Of a DNA stretch of 64,000 bases, positions 33,571 to 43,666 are shown piece after piece. Location of the stretch: positions 868,001-932,000 of the forward strand of contig NZ_JAMZMJ010000001.1 in the NCBI RefSeq assembly GCF_024714495.1. The letters are read 5' to 3'. How positions within the stretch are numbered: the stretch's first letter is position 1; every line of letters begins with the position of its first letter. The notes under the pieces were generated by a model that did not search any database, was not told the origin of the DNA, and was given only the letters and a program-made list of their open reading frames with translations. The DNA is from Marinoscillum pacificum (GTDB lineage Bacteria > Bacteroidota > Bacteroidia > Cytophagales > Cyclobacteriaceae). Both the position numbers and the translations under genes were made by a program.

Positions 33571-35178
33571 TTATTGAAATAGATTGCTCTCAGGATAAGT
33601 AGTGATGCTTGGCGCCACAGTCGTTTCATCCAATGACACTGGAATCCAGGTAGACTGTCCATCCACAAAGTTTCCTGATCTCAAAGCATCGGTGAACAAG
33701 CTAGAAGTAGCTCTTCCTGATCTTACAAGATCATACCATCTGTCACCTTCACCAGCTAATTCTGCACGACGTTCGTACCAGATTAAATCCTGCAGATTCC
33801 ACCCTTGCTGAGTCATCAACTGCTGCCCAGTTGTGAATGAACCGGTATTATCACCAGGACCGGCAGCTCTTTCTCTTACCATATCAATGTGAGTCAGAGC
33901 CTCGGTATCACTTCCAGATCCACGGTGTAAAGATTCTGCTAACATTAACAGTACATCAGCATATCTGATGATGTGAGTGTTTGGATCCTTTGTCAGGTTG
34001 GGATCCCCGCCATTCACATTGTTTCCATTATATGCTAAGTAGTTTGCGTATTTACCCTGGAAGTAACCTTCGAAATCATTCGGATTAAGCTGTGTTACAT
34101 CTACTGCAGTAGCACAACCCATGCCTGCTACATCTGACTCTAAAGAAGCAACAGAAAGTACGGCAGCATCTCTTCTATAAGTATCATCTGATAGGAAGTG
34201 ATCATAAAGTCCTGCTGTCGGCATCATGAAGCCCCATCCTGGTGCATAATCAGGATGTGATTCACACAATCCTCTAATTCCACAAAGCTGCACGATTCCA
34301 TTTCCTTCGATTCCTTCAAACCATCCCCAATCACTTGACCAAAGATTGCTATGCTGAGCTTCAAATACTGATTCAACAGTATTTTTAGAGCCATAAGCAA
34401 ATAACTCATTGTAGTCATCTACCAACTGGAACTGTCCAGAATTAACAACCTCACCCAGATACTGAGCTGCTAAATCGAATTTGGCAGCGTCATCATTATC
34501 AAGATCTGCCCAGTATAGATATACCTTACCTAATAGTGCTTGTGCTGTTGCTCTAGAAGCTCTTCCGGTTTCTGAGTCCGAAAGTGTTGATGGTAATACA
34601 TCAATGGCCTCTTTCAAATCAGTTGTAATGAAGTCCATCATCTCCGTCATGGTATTTCTAGACTCGTTGATATCATCAGGAGTAAGAATTCTATCAATGA
34701 TTGGGCTTGGTCCAAAATGTCTGAATAGCTCGAAATGATAATACGCTCTCAAAAACTTAGCCTCTGCCTGAAACCTCTGAACATTTGCAGTTGTCAGATC
34801 AGTTTTTAGAATAACCAGATTGGCTCTAAAAATACCCGTATAATTACGCTCGTAAATAGGCTGTAAAATGGTATTTGTGTTCGTTTCTCTGAAGTCATCC
34901 AATTCTTGCCAAGCAGGCTGATCACTATCGGATGGATCACCACCTGCATTCGAGTTGTCAGATCTTATTTCACCAAACATTACAGGAGAAATCCACTGAC
35001 CATATGCCATTGACCATGCTACAGGATCATACGCAGCTATGAGGGCTGAGAAAACTTGCTCTTCAGTTTGATAAAAGTTGTCAGATAGATATTCAGTAAC
35101 TGGATCTACCTCAAGTATTTCTTCTTTGCAGGCGCTACTTAGCAGTAGCGCTACTATGATTACTTTTGATAATTTCAT
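33571..35178 (-). CDS. SusD/RagB-family nutrient-binding lipoprotein (535 aa)
   Basis: Lid of the SusCD outer-membrane transporter. Lipobox C17 (LLLSSAC). The N-terminal SusD-like helical section has QFQAEAKFLRAYYHFELFRHFGPSP-type TPR residues (about 135-165, with the FLRAYYHFEL core). The C-terminal RagB domain has HIIRYADVLLMLAESL and ERRAELAGEGDRWYDLVRSG. Length is typical. It is placed 33 bases after SusC, in the canonical order. It closes over SusC when a glucan oligosaccharide is bound. Confidence 0.95.
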   Translation of the reverse strand: MKLSKVIIVALLLSSACKEEILEVDPVTEYLSDNFYQTEEQVFSALIAAYDPVAWSMAYGQWISPVMFGEIRSDNSNAGGDPSDSDQPAWQELDDFRETNTNTILQPIYERNYTGIFRANLVILKTDLTTANVQRFQAEAKFLRAYYHFELFRHFGPSPIIDRILTPDDINESRNTMTEMMDFITTDLKEAIDVLPSTLSDSETGRASRATAQALLGKVYLYWADLDNDDAAKFDLAAQYLGEVVNSGQFQLVDDYNELFAYGSKNTVESVFEAQHSNLWSSDWGWFEGIEGNGIVQLCGIRGLCESHPDYAPGWGFMMPTAGLYDHFLSDDTYRRDAAVLSVASLESDVAGMGCATAVDVTQLNPNDFEGYFQGKYANYLAYNGNNVNGGDPNLTKDPNTHIIRYADVLLMLAESLHRGSGSDTEALTHIDMVRERAAGPGDNTGSFTTGQQLMTQQGWNLQDLIWYERRAELAGEGDRWYDLVRSGRATSSLFTDALRSGNFVDGQSTWIPVSLDETTVAPSITTYPESNLFQ

Positions 35179-35211
35179 GAGTAATTAATTTTAAAGTCGC
35201 TATTGCTTGAA

Positions 35212-38200
35212 TTACATAGTGATTCTGATACCACCACCTACTGTCTTATTGGATGGGTAATAACCTTTGTCAATACCTGTATCCAAAATCCAATCGTTAG
35301 TTCCGATTTCAGGATCAAATCCTCTGTAGCCTGTCAGAGTGAAGATATTGTTAGCTGTTAGGTAGATTCTTACCCCACTCAGCTTCACTTTTTCCAATAG
35401 CGCTGATGGAAGATTGTATCCTAACTGAATGTTTCTGAGTCTCAAGAAAGAACCATCCTCTACATAGAAATCAGATGGTCTTTGGTTACCATTAGGATCG
35501 TTTGCTACAAGTCGTGGAAGCTCAGAACTTGGATTGCTTTCTGTCCATCTATCCAACCAGAAAGTCTGATAGTTGCTGTAAGGAACATCTGAACGCTCAT
35601 AAGTTCTGTAGATTTCATGTCCAAGCTGAGTACTTAATAAAGCACTGAAGTCGAATCCATTCCAGTTTGCAGATAAGCTCAAACCAATGATATGATCTGG
35701 CCATGGTGAACCAATATCTGTAATATCATCAGTGTTGATAACACCATCTCCATTTACATCTTCGAAAATCAAATCACCTTGTTTAGCTCTCGGCTGCAAT
35801 GGATCTCCACTGTTGTTGATGTGTGTAAATACTTCTCTGTCGCTTTGGAAAATTCCAAGGGTTTTATACCCTACGAAGTGACCCACTGGCTGACCTTCAG
35901 ACATTCTGGTGATAGCTTGATTTCTTACCGGCCAATTCCAGCCATTCAAATAAGTTGCAGTACCAGGAACCTCAGTAACTGAATTCTGGAAAGTAGTGTA
36001 GTTTAAACGAGCTGTGAAATTTACTTTACCAATAGATTGTCTGTAAGAAACTGCAGCCTCAATACCTTTATTCTGTATCTCTCCAAGGTTTGATGTTGGG
36101 TCACCCGTACCGAAATAACCTGGAATTTGCTCCTGACCTAATAATCCGTCGGTAGTTTTCACAAAATAGTCAACCTCAGTAGATAAACGATCATCCATGA
36201 ACTTCACTTCAACACCAAGATCAAACTGAACACTTTGCTCCCATTTCAAATTAGGGTTTGGCAAGTTTGGTAAAGCAGCTCCTGTATTTAGTGCCTGAGG
36301 ATTACCTAAAGCATAGGTATATGCCCTGGAGATTCGAGATGAATATCTCAAATCAGCTATTCTATCATTACCATTTACTCCCCAGCTAGATCTTACTTTA
36401 GCAAAACTTACGAAGCCTGTTGGGAAAAAAGCTTCATCAGAAATTACCCATCCTAAAGAAACAGAAGGGAATACACCAAATCTATTGTTAGATCCGAATC
36501 GGCTAGATCCATCTCTTCTTAGTGTAGCACTAAACAAGTATTTATCCTGGAAGTCATAAATCACACGACCGTAGTAAGACAGCAATCGATAATCGACGCC
36601 TGCTCCACCATATGACAAGTCACTGGTATCCTGTCCTCCATTCACGTATTGCCAGTTTTCATCGAACTTCACATCATCTGGAATATTTAAAGTAGACCCA
36701 CCGGCATTTCTTGATTCAGAACCAAGGTAAGTAGTACCTACTACTACGTTTATAGAGTGATCCCCAAAGTCTTTTTGGTAATTCGCATAATTTTCAAACT
36801 GAATAGTTTGGCCATAGCCGTATCCTTGCGACACACTATTGTTTATATTGAAGAATGCTGAGTGATAGTTATAATCAGGGCTGAATGAGCGGTAGTCCCA
36901 CCATCCTAGATCCATACCCAAGTCACTACTCAATGTCAAGCCTTCAATCGGTTTGATTTTGATGAAAAAGTTACCTTGCAATTGATCTCCATGTCCATAG
37001 TTATTCGCTAGGAACAATCTACTTAATGGGTTTACATATTCCTTTTGGACCCATTGAGATTGACCGAAACCGTATTCTTTATCCGCATCATATACAGGTG
37101 TCAATGGATCATAAGCGAACGCATCTGCAATTACGGTACCGAAAGCATTGTTGGTACCAATGTTTTGGTTTTCTGTTCTGTTCAAATAAAGGTTCTCACC
37201 AACAGTAAAGAAGTCATTGATCTTTTTCGTAGAATTTAATCGTATAGCGTAACGTTTATAGTTTGATTTTTCACCTCCTATAACACCATTTTGATCCCAA
37301 TATTCAAGAGACAGATAAGCATTATTCATTGAAGCCGTCAAACGGTGATTCACCGTTGTTGCTTGATCGAATAAAACATTCATCCAATCAGTGTTCTCAA
37401 CGTCATCTCCAACATTTGGGAAGCCTAACGTATTGAGATTACTAGTTTGATTTGCATTAGCAAATTTTTCCCGTGTGATCTCAACGTATTCTTCAGAGTT
37501 CATCATTTCAGGTACTTTCCAAGGATTGGAAACAGAAGTAAAACCTTCATAAGTCACTTCTCCTTTTCCATCTGATCCTTTTTTAGTCGTTACAATGATC
37601 ACACCATTAGCAGCTCTAGCTCCATAAATAGCAGTAGATGCCGCATCCTTTAATACATCGATTGACTCGATATCAGAAGGGTTAAGGTTATTGATACTAC
37701 CAACAGTCAATCCATCAACGATATAAAGAGGACTGTTATCACCATTTGTACTGATACCTCTAATAAGGATTTGCTTGCTTGAACCAGGCTGTCCAGAAGA
37801 CTCACCTGCAATTACTCCGGAAACCTGACCATCTAGAGCTGACTGTACGCTAGCTACTTTATAGCCTTCCAGGCTCTTCGCATCAACCTTGGAAATCGAT
37901 CCGGTTGCTACTTTCTTCTGCTGGACACCATAACCAATTACAACAACTTCGCTCAACTCTGAAAGAGACAAGCCAAGTCCTACATTAATAACTGATTGAC
38001 TTCCAACTGTAACTTCTTTCGTTTCAAAACCTACAAAAGAAACAGTCAGAACGGCATCATCACCTGATACTGTCAGCTGATACTTACCGTCAATGTCGGT
38101 GATGGTACCATTAGAAGTTCCTTTTTCTAATACGGTAGCTCCAGGCAATGTGGAACCGTCACCAGCATCTGTAATGACACCTGTGATCATACGACCCTGT

Positions 38201-38277
38201 GAGTAGGCAAAAACCGAACTCAACAAAAGCCCCATGAACAGGAAATGCTTGAATTGAACTATTTTCAAAAGACCCAT
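35212..38277 (-). CDS. SusC/RagA-family TonB-dependent outer-membrane transporter (1021 aa)
   Basis: Outer-membrane beta-barrel importer of glucan oligosaccharides, powered by TonB. Signal peptide to about residue 27, then a carboxypeptidase-like N-terminal extension (about 28-110, GRMITGVITDAGDGSTLPGA...). The plug (about 115-235) opens with LSEVVVIGYGVQQKK and includes VQSALDGQVSGV, ILIRGISTNGDNSPLYIVDG and DAASTAIYGARAANGVIIVTTKKG. The remainder is barrel, ending with a C-terminal aromatic-rich strand (GGGIRITM). It is the first gene of the minus-strand operon and divergent from the HTH regulator over 292 bases, the arrangement expected if that regulator controls it. Confidence 0.96.
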   Translation of the reverse strand: MGLLKIVQFKHFLFMGLLLSSVFAYSQGRMITGVITDAGDGSTLPGATVLEKGTSNGTITDIDGKYQLTVSGDDAVLTVSFVGFETKEVTVGSQSVINVGLGLSLSELSEVVVIGYGVQQKKVATGSISKVDAKSLEGYKVASVQSALDGQVSGVIAGESSGQPGSSKQILIRGISTNGDNSPLYIVDGLTVGSINNLNPSDIESIDVLKDAASTAIYGARAANGVIIVTTKKGSDGKGEVTYEGFTSVSNPWKVPEMMNSEEYVEITREKFANANQTSNLNTLGFPNVGDDVENTDWMNVLFDQATTVNHRLTASMNNAYLSLEYWDQNGVIGGEKSNYKRYAIRLNSTKKINDFFTVGENLYLNRTENQNIGTNNAFGTVIADAFAYDPLTPVYDADKEYGFGQSQWVQKEYVNPLSRLFLANNYGHGDQLQGNFFIKIKPIEGLTLSSDLGMDLGWWDYRSFSPDYNYHSAFFNINNSVSQGYGYGQTIQFENYANYQKDFGDHSINVVVGTTYLGSESRNAGGSTLNIPDDVKFDENWQYVNGGQDTSDLSYGGAGVDYRLLSYYGRVIYDFQDKYLFSATLRRDGSSRFGSNNRFGVFPSVSLGWVISDEAFFPTGFVSFAKVRSSWGVNGNDRIADLRYSSRISRAYTYALGNPQALNTGAALPNLPNPNLKWEQSVQFDLGVEVKFMDDRLSTEVDYFVKTTDGLLGQEQIPGYFGTGDPTSNLGEIQNKGIEAAVSYRQSIGKVNFTARLNYTTFQNSVTEVPGTATYLNGWNWPVRNQAITRMSEGQPVGHFVGYKTLGIFQSDREVFTHINNSGDPLQPRAKQGDLIFEDVNGDGVINTDDITDIGSPWPDHIIGLSLSANWNGFDFSALLSTQLGHEIYRTYERSDVPYSNYQTFWLDRWTESNPSSELPRLVANDPNGNQRPSDFYVEDGSFLRLRNIQLGYNLPSALLEKVKLSGVRIYLTANNIFTLTGYRGFDPEIGTNDWILDTGIDKGYYPSNKTVGGGIRITM

Positions 38278-38467
38278 CTAACAATAATTGTTTTTTATGT
38301 TTTTAATAATTACCACGCCTCTTCATTGAATAATTCTTTTCCGAAACGTTTGCACAATCTATGGATCTCTAATACATCTGAAATGAGAATACACTACATC
38401 ATTAATACATCAAACCTCTTTTATAGCTACAACAATACCACAACAATGAGACCGTTAAACCCCTTAA

Positions 38468-38496
38468 TTTGCGTTCTATTGAAGTTTTTAACTTTT
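38468..38496 (+). promoter_or_regulatory. Candidate promoter for the propeller/HTH regulator gene
   Basis: TTTG (38468-38471), 17-base spacer, TAACTTTT (38489-38496), one base off TAnnTTTG and about 74 bases before the start codon. Confidence 0.3.
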
Positions 38497-38569
38497 TCTT
38501 CTTTATCTTCCATTTCGCAATGAACTCATCACCAGGTGGTTAATTGCGACCAACAACCCTAAACCTCAA

Positions 38570-41458
38570 ATGATGCGACCAGTATTTTATCTATATCTTC
38601 TGTTACTTGCATTTTTAGCAAAATCTCAAGGAGATCGTTATGGATTTTCCAAAATACCTCTCACAAAGACTTTCAATACAATCGACTATGATGGTGGAAT
38701 TCAAAACTGGGATGTGAAAGAGGACAAACGTGGATTTATCTATGTAGCTAACAATTTTGGACTACTAGAATATGATGGAATCAACTGGAGAAGGTATGTC
38801 GTTCAGAACAACACCAGATTACGCTCAATATTTGTAGATGCCGACGGCAGAATTTATAGTGGAGGTCAAAATCAGTTAGGATATTTTGAACCTGACTCAA
38901 CAGGATTTCTTCACTTCGTTAGTATTCGTGATCAACTCACCAGTGAATCCCGACCTTTAGAAGATATCTGGAGAATCATCAAACATGACAACAACATTTT
39001 ATTCTCGTCCTACCAGGGAATATTGAAATATGATGGTAAGAAGCTGGAATGGATGAAGGAGTCCTTTGGCTCTGCTACTGCTCATGTAGTTGGCAATACG
39101 CTGTATAGTCAGTTCCCAGATAAAGGATTAACGAAATGGAACGGCCAGGACTTTGAACTACTGCCTGGAGGTAGGGAACTAAAACAAAAATCTGTAGCCT
39201 CTATCCTACCTCATAAAAGCAATAGCTTGTTGATATTTCTAGAAAATGGTGACATCTATCATTTTCAGGGAAGTAGCATCAGTAAATGGAAGAATGATGC
39301 CAATGATTTTCTAAATGAATCCCAAATCAACTCGGCAAAATTACTTTCTAACAATACTATCGCCATTGGAACACAAAATAACGGTCTCCTGATCCTGTCG
39401 ACAGAAGGTGAAATCCTCAAGCATCTTACGAAAGGCAAGGGACTCAATAATCGAACGGTATTATCCTTACATGAAGATCGTTTCAATAATATCTGGCTTG
39501 GGTTGAACAATGGAATCACTATGGTGGAGTTAGGATCACCGTTTTCTATCATAGATGAGCAGTCTGGCTTGCCTGGGACAGGATATACAGCACTTCTTCA
39601 TGACAATCAAATCTATTTAGGCACTAGTAACGGGCTATTTCACCAAAGTATCAAACCTGACCCGTTATCAGAAGAATCAAACCAATATCAATTGGTAGAA
39701 AATTCTAGTGGTCAGGTTTATAACCTTCAGAACTTAGACAACCGACTCTACCTTTCCCATCATGATGGAGCATTTACTGTAGAAAAAGACAAAGCGAATA
39801 GAATATTTCAAGCTTCTGGTGTTTGGAAATTCATGAAAGCTCCAAGTTCAGACGAATTAATAATGGGATCATATGAAGGATTCTATCATGGAGACGAATC
39901 TAAACAACCCAAACTCGCAAGGATGGGCGATTTTAAGGAATCAAGTAGAGTTTTTGAATTCCTGAATGACAGCACGCTTTTCATGACTCATGGATATAAG
40001 GGTGCCTATAAAATCACCATTGATCCAAGTAAAAAACAAATAGCTGACACTAAGTTTTATGGTGCCGAAAATGGGTTTCCATCCAATATTCTTATCAACG
40101 TTTTCAAACTTAGTGATGAACTCATATTTGCAGCAGAAACAGGCATATACCAGTACGATAATGTATCAGATCAGATGCGACATGTAGAAGAACTGGAGTC
40201 ATACTTAGGCACAAGCTCTCATGTCAGTGAAATGTCACAGGATCTGGCTGGTAACATCTATTTCCTCAGCAATATTGGGATGGGCTATCTTGAAAAAACA
40301 CCATTCGGAGGATATGAAAAACACATGGCTGAATTTTCAAGAATTGGTAAGTACTTATCGGATGACTTAGAGAATGTGAGCATCATTGACAATGAAAATG
40401 TCTTTTTTGGAGCCAAAGAGGGCTTCATTCATTATAACCCAAGCATTAAAAAAGCTAGAAATCAACCATTCAAGACCTTTATAAGAAATGTAGCCGCTAA
40501 AACGGATCAGGATGAAGTTTTATATGGTGGTTCGGGACTTGAAAAAATCATTGATGAGAATATGCCCTCACTTCCCGCTTATTTCTCATCCCTAAGGTTC
40601 AATTATGCAGCACCATTCTTTGATGGTCAGGATGAACTACAGTTTCAGTATTTATTAGAGAATTTCGAAACCGATTGGTCGGAATGGACTTCAAGTAATG
40701 AAAAAGAATACACCAACTTATCACAGGGAGATTATACCTTTAGAGTTCGTGCCAAGAATGTATTTGGAGACATTAGCGAAGAAGCCAGTTTCACCTTTAG
40801 AGTATATCCACCATGGTATCGATCAAGACTAGCCTATATTCTTTATGCCATTACCCTGGTGACTATTTTCGGATTATCCATGCTAATACTCGATATCAAA
40901 CACAAAAAAGACAAAAAGGCACTCACACTCAATCAGAAGCGTGAGTTAATGAAAAAGGACAATGAACTTGTTGAGGTCTCCAAAAAATCGGAAGAGCAGA
41001 TCAGTCGATTGAAAAACGACAAGTTAAGAGCTGAAATAGATCATAAAAACAGAGAATTGGCCACTACTACCATGCACTTGATCAACAAAAATGAGTTCAT
41101 GCTAGGCATACGTGATGCCATTAAAGATTCCGCCAAAAACGGCACCAAAGACAGTTATAAGAAGATTATAAGAGATATAGATAGGAACTTATCTGAAGAT
41201 GAAGGTTGGGAACAGTTTACCAAACACTTTGACCAGGTGCACGGAGACTTCTTATCCAATGTCAAAAAGGATCACCCAACGCTTACTCCACAGGAAATTA
41301 AGCTATGTGCGTATCTAAGAATGAATATGACGTCTAAAGAAATAGCCAATTTGCTTAACATATCCGTAAGAGGAGTAGAAATCAGCCGCTATCGTCTACG
41401 AAAGAAACTCAACATCAGTAGAGATGTGAATCTGGTGGAATACATGATGGAGTATTAA
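38570..41458 (+). CDS. Membrane sensor with beta-propeller, Y_Y_Y domain and LuxR-type HTH (962 aa)
   Basis: One-component regulator of the neighbouring glucan locus. Signal peptide, then two seven-bladed periplasmic propellers (about 20-660; repeats such as NWDVKEDKRGFIYVANNFGLLEYDG). The Y_Y_Y domain covers about 665-745 (ENFETDWSEWTSSNEKEYTNL core), one membrane helix about 753-775 (YILYAITLVTIFGLSMLIL), a cytoplasmic coiled coil (about 785-835), and a C-terminal HTH (about 904-950, LTPQEIKLCAYLRMN and ISVRGVEISRYRLRKKL). Unlike hybrid two-component systems it has no kinase or receiver, so sugar binding outside is probably passed straight to DNA binding at the membrane. It is divergent from SusC. 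Confidence 0.92.
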   Translation: MMRPVFYLYLLLLAFLAKSQGDRYGFSKIPLTKTFNTIDYDGGIQNWDVKEDKRGFIYVANNFGLLEYDGINWRRYVVQNNTRLRSIFVDADGRIYSGGQNQLGYFEPDSTGFLHFVSIRDQLTSESRPLEDIWRIIKHDNNILFSSYQGILKYDGKKLEWMKESFGSATAHVVGNTLYSQFPDKGLTKWNGQDFELLPGGRELKQKSVASILPHKSNSLLIFLENGDIYHFQGSSISKWKNDANDFLNESQINSAKLLSNNTIAIGTQNNGLLILSTEGEILKHLTKGKGLNNRTVLSLHEDRFNNIWLGLNNGITMVELGSPFSIIDEQSGLPGTGYTALLHDNQIYLGTSNGLFHQSIKPDPLSEESNQYQLVENSSGQVYNLQNLDNRLYLSHHDGAFTVEKDKANRIFQASGVWKFMKAPSSDELIMGSYEGFYHGDESKQPKLARMGDFKESSRVFEFLNDSTLFMTHGYKGAYKITIDPSKKQIADTKFYGAENGFPSNILINVFKLSDELIFAAETGIYQYDNVSDQMRHVEELESYLGTSSHVSEMSQDLAGNIYFLSNIGMGYLEKTPFGGYEKHMAEFSRIGKYLSDDLENVSIIDNENVFFGAKEGFIHYNPSIKKARNQPFKTFIRNVAAKTDQDEVLYGGSGLEKIIDENMPSLPAYFSSLRFNYAAPFFDGQDELQFQYLLENFETDWSEWTSSNEKEYTNLSQGDYTFRVRAKNVFGDISEEASFTFRVYPPWYRSRLAYILYAITLVTIFGLSMLILDIKHKKDKKALTLNQKRELMKKDNELVEVSKKSEEQISRLKNDKLRAEIDHKNRELATTTMHLINKNEFMLGIRDAIKDSAKNGTKDSYKKIIRDIDRNLSEDEGWEQFTKHFDQVHGDFLSNVKKDHPTLTPQEIKLCAYLRMNMTSKEIANLLNISVRGVEISRYRLRKKLNISRDVNLVEYMMEY

Positions 41459-41565
41459 GTTGTTAATAAACCTTAATTGCACAACAAGTGAAATAAGTCG
41501 ACGTTTATAGGGAGATTAACAAAATACTCATGCAACCTTTTGTTGGTTGCTGTCATCTCCTAATT

Positions 41566-43053
41566 ATGAACCAAAAACTCAAACTCGCATTCTTATTTGT
41601 GGGATTAACAGCTATTACTCAGGCTTTCTCACAGTCGATAACAGCAACAATCTATGATGCTGAGACCAAAGAACCACTACCCTTCTGTACTGTAGGTATA
41701 GAAGGTAAAAGCACCGGCACAGTAGCCAATGCTGAAGGTAAATTCATTCTTGGATCGGAAAGTCTCAGTTCTGGTGACATTTTGGTTATCAATCATATCG
41801 GTTACGAAATATATAAGAAACCAGCACCTGAGACGAATAGCGAGATTTACCTACAACAAGTCTCCATTTCACTCAATGAGATTTCTATTTATTCCAAAGA
41901 TTTGACAGCCAAGGATATCATTGAGAAGATTGAAGAAAACTTCGAAGCAAACCATCCTACAGTCAATGAAAAACAGCGCATATTCTTGCACGAGTTCGAA
42001 AGAGCCAAAATGCCTGGAAAAGATCGAATTACAATCAACGAATCCGATTTTGAAGGACTAGACCCGGAAGTTATCCAGGAGTTAATTGATAAACTCCCAA
42101 ATCAATTTGTAGAGTATAAGGATGCGCTTGTTGAACTCTATTTCCACGACAAAGAGTCAAAACTAATTCCTATAGATGCCATTTCACTGGAAGAACAATC
42201 CATGATGGACCTGGCCTCTGAAATGGAAGAGCAATTCAAAGATTTTGGTGAAAACATTAAAGAAAGTGTCAAAAATGAAGACCAATATTTCAAATTCCAG
42301 ACCGGTATCCTGTCTTTTAAAGCTGATATAGATACCACGAATGAAGATCAACCAGATTCCGTTCAGTTTCAGAACAAATCTGACTTCTGGAAATCATCTA
42401 TTAAAGGTTATCAACGTCGATTTGCACATGTGAATAGTGATTATTGGGAATTCATCACCAAACCAGGCAAATACCGATACACCAAGGGGGAAGTCACCAT
42501 CATAAACGATGAGCTAGTCTACCAAATAGATTTTAAACCTAAATCCGGTGGTTTATTTGAAGGTACCATTTACTGCTCAACTTCCACTTATGGAGTGTTA
42601 CAAGTGGACTATCATTTTGCCTCCGGCAAGAGTGATGAAAACTTCCAGTTGCTTGGAATTGGTCATTCAATAGAAAATATCGGGGCTCGTGTAATCTATG
42701 AGCACACTAAAGATGGATACATGTTAAAATACATCAATGCACACGAACAGGAATCAGCCTCTATTGAACGCTCGCTTACCTTCAAAAGAAAAGAAAAGCG
42801 TTTCATGTGGGACAAAACACTGAACCGCCTCAATATGGACTTGGAAATGAACTTCAACATTAGCTCACAAGTGGAGCTATTAGTCATGGATCGTACAGAG
42901 TTATCTTCAGAAGATTTCAACGCCATCCAGCAACCAGAAAAATTCACGGTTAGAAAAGAGATTAGCAACTCACCAGACATTTGGAAAAACCAGACAGTCC
43001 TAGCTCCTTCTACAGAACTTTCGAAATATCAACGAGCAGAAAACAGCAAATAA
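41566..43053 (+). CDS. Exported carboxypeptidase-like regulatory-domain protein (495 aa)
   Basis: The ATG at 41566 gives a proper signal peptide (MNQKLKLAFLFVGLTAITQAFSQ); an upstream in-frame ATG at 41530 adds 12 residues and spoils it. A CarboxypepD_reg-like beta-sandwich follows (about 24-100: ATIYDAETKEPLPFCTVGIEGKS). The rest (about 110-495) matches the middle part of DUF5686-type outer-membrane proteins (LTAKDIIEKIEENFEANHP) but is shorter and has no obvious TonB plug or beta-barrel. It is 107 bases after the HTH regulator on the same strand, so co-transcription is possible. It converges with the Panacea gene, with two bases between stops. Function unknown. Confidence 0.75.
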   Translation: MNQKLKLAFLFVGLTAITQAFSQSITATIYDAETKEPLPFCTVGIEGKSTGTVANAEGKFILGSESLSSGDILVINHIGYEIYKKPAPETNSEIYLQQVSISLNEISIYSKDLTAKDIIEKIEENFEANHPTVNEKQRIFLHEFERAKMPGKDRITINESDFEGLDPEVIQELIDKLPNQFVEYKDALVELYFHDKESKLIPIDAISLEEQSMMDLASEMEEQFKDFGENIKESVKNEDQYFKFQTGILSFKADIDTTNEDQPDSVQFQNKSDFWKSSIKGYQRRFAHVNSDYWEFITKPGKYRYTKGEVTIINDELVYQIDFKPKSGGLFEGTIYCSTSTYGVLQVDYHFASGKSDENFQLLGIGHSIENIGARVIYEHTKDGYMLKYINAHEQESASIERSLTFKRKEKRFMWDKTLNRLNMDLEMNFNISSQVELLVMDRTELSSEDFNAIQQPEKFTVRKEISNSPDIWKNQTVLAPSTELSKYQRAENSK

Positions 43054-43055
43054 CC

Positions 43056-43562
43056 TTAGTGGTTATTTGTTTCTGTCGCCATGATACTTATAGGGTCATC
43101 TAAGTCACAAAATTCAGGATGAGAAACGTGAAGGAGCTTGTAGTGCACTTTTATTCGTTGATCTTCAATGACCAAGGCACCAGAACTTTTTTTGTAGGTA
43201 GCAAACCACGGAGTCCCCTCCTCGATGCATAATGATTGCATTTCAAGTTCATTCAAATGTCCATAATACACTAATATACCATCCAAAAATTCTCGATCTT
43301 GTTCTTTTAAGCAATCAATCATGTCCTCATTAACTGTCGTTTCAATCCGCTTTACCTTTCCATAAAACTTATGGACAGATTCGATCACTGGTCCATGCCG
43401 ATATGCCTTAAGTGGTTCATCGATCAATGGTCTGCCATCAATGGCCAAATGCCATCCATGAGCGAAACATACCATAAATTCGACTTTAAAAGCAGTTAAT
43501 TGAATATTATTCCGGATTGATTCACGGACTAAATAATGAGCGATTGATAGGGCACTATTCAT
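43056..43562 (-). CDS. Panacea/SocA-type antitoxin-like protein (DUF4065, 168 aa)
   Basis: Small cytoplasmic protein with the Panacea-domain pattern: an N-terminal helix ALSIAHYLVRE, then AFKVEFMVCFAHGWHLAIDGRPLIDEPLKAYRHGPVIESVHKFY (read in two halves, about 24-67), where the usual motif is K-x-LLYYAHGWxLA...PLFxExIEAWxxGPVxPxxY. This fold neutralises toxins in hyper-variable toxin-antitoxin pairs and also occurs as the SocA proteolysis adaptor. No toxin gene is adjacent in the same direction: the next upstream gene codes for a DoxX-like membrane protein 104 bases away. A 16-bp palindrome overlaps its likely promoter, consistent with autoregulation. Confidence 0.78.
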   Translation of the reverse strand: MNSALSIAHYLVRESIRNNIQLTAFKVEFMVCFAHGWHLAIDGRPLIDEPLKAYRHGPVIESVHKFYGKVKRIETTVNEDMIDCLKEQDREFLDGILVYYGHLNELEMQSLCIEEGTPWFATYKKSSGALVIEDQRIKVHYKLLHVSHPEFCDLDDPISIMATETNNH

Positions 43563-43589
43563 ATTTTGTCTTAAGCTGGAAATGGAAAA

Positions 43590-43621
43590 TAAATATACAG
43601 CAAGAGCAAATTATTTGCAAA
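43590..43621 (-). promoter_or_regulatory. Candidate promoter of the Panacea-domain gene
   Basis: On the minus strand TTTG (plus 43618-43621), a 20-base spacer, then TATATTTA (plus 43590-43597), one base off TAnnTTTG, 28 bases before the start codon. Confidence 0.4.
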
Positions 43622-43625
43622 TAAT
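43610..43625. promoter_or_regulatory. Perfect 16-bp palindrome overlapping the -33 region (candidate operator)
   Basis: ATTATTTGCAAATAAT is identical on both strands. Its centre contains the -33 TTTG of the candidate Panacea-gene promoter, so a dimer bound here would block transcription. Confidence 0.5.
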
Positions 43626-43666
43626 GTTATTACTAAAATTACATTTTTTATAAAAATAATATCATT

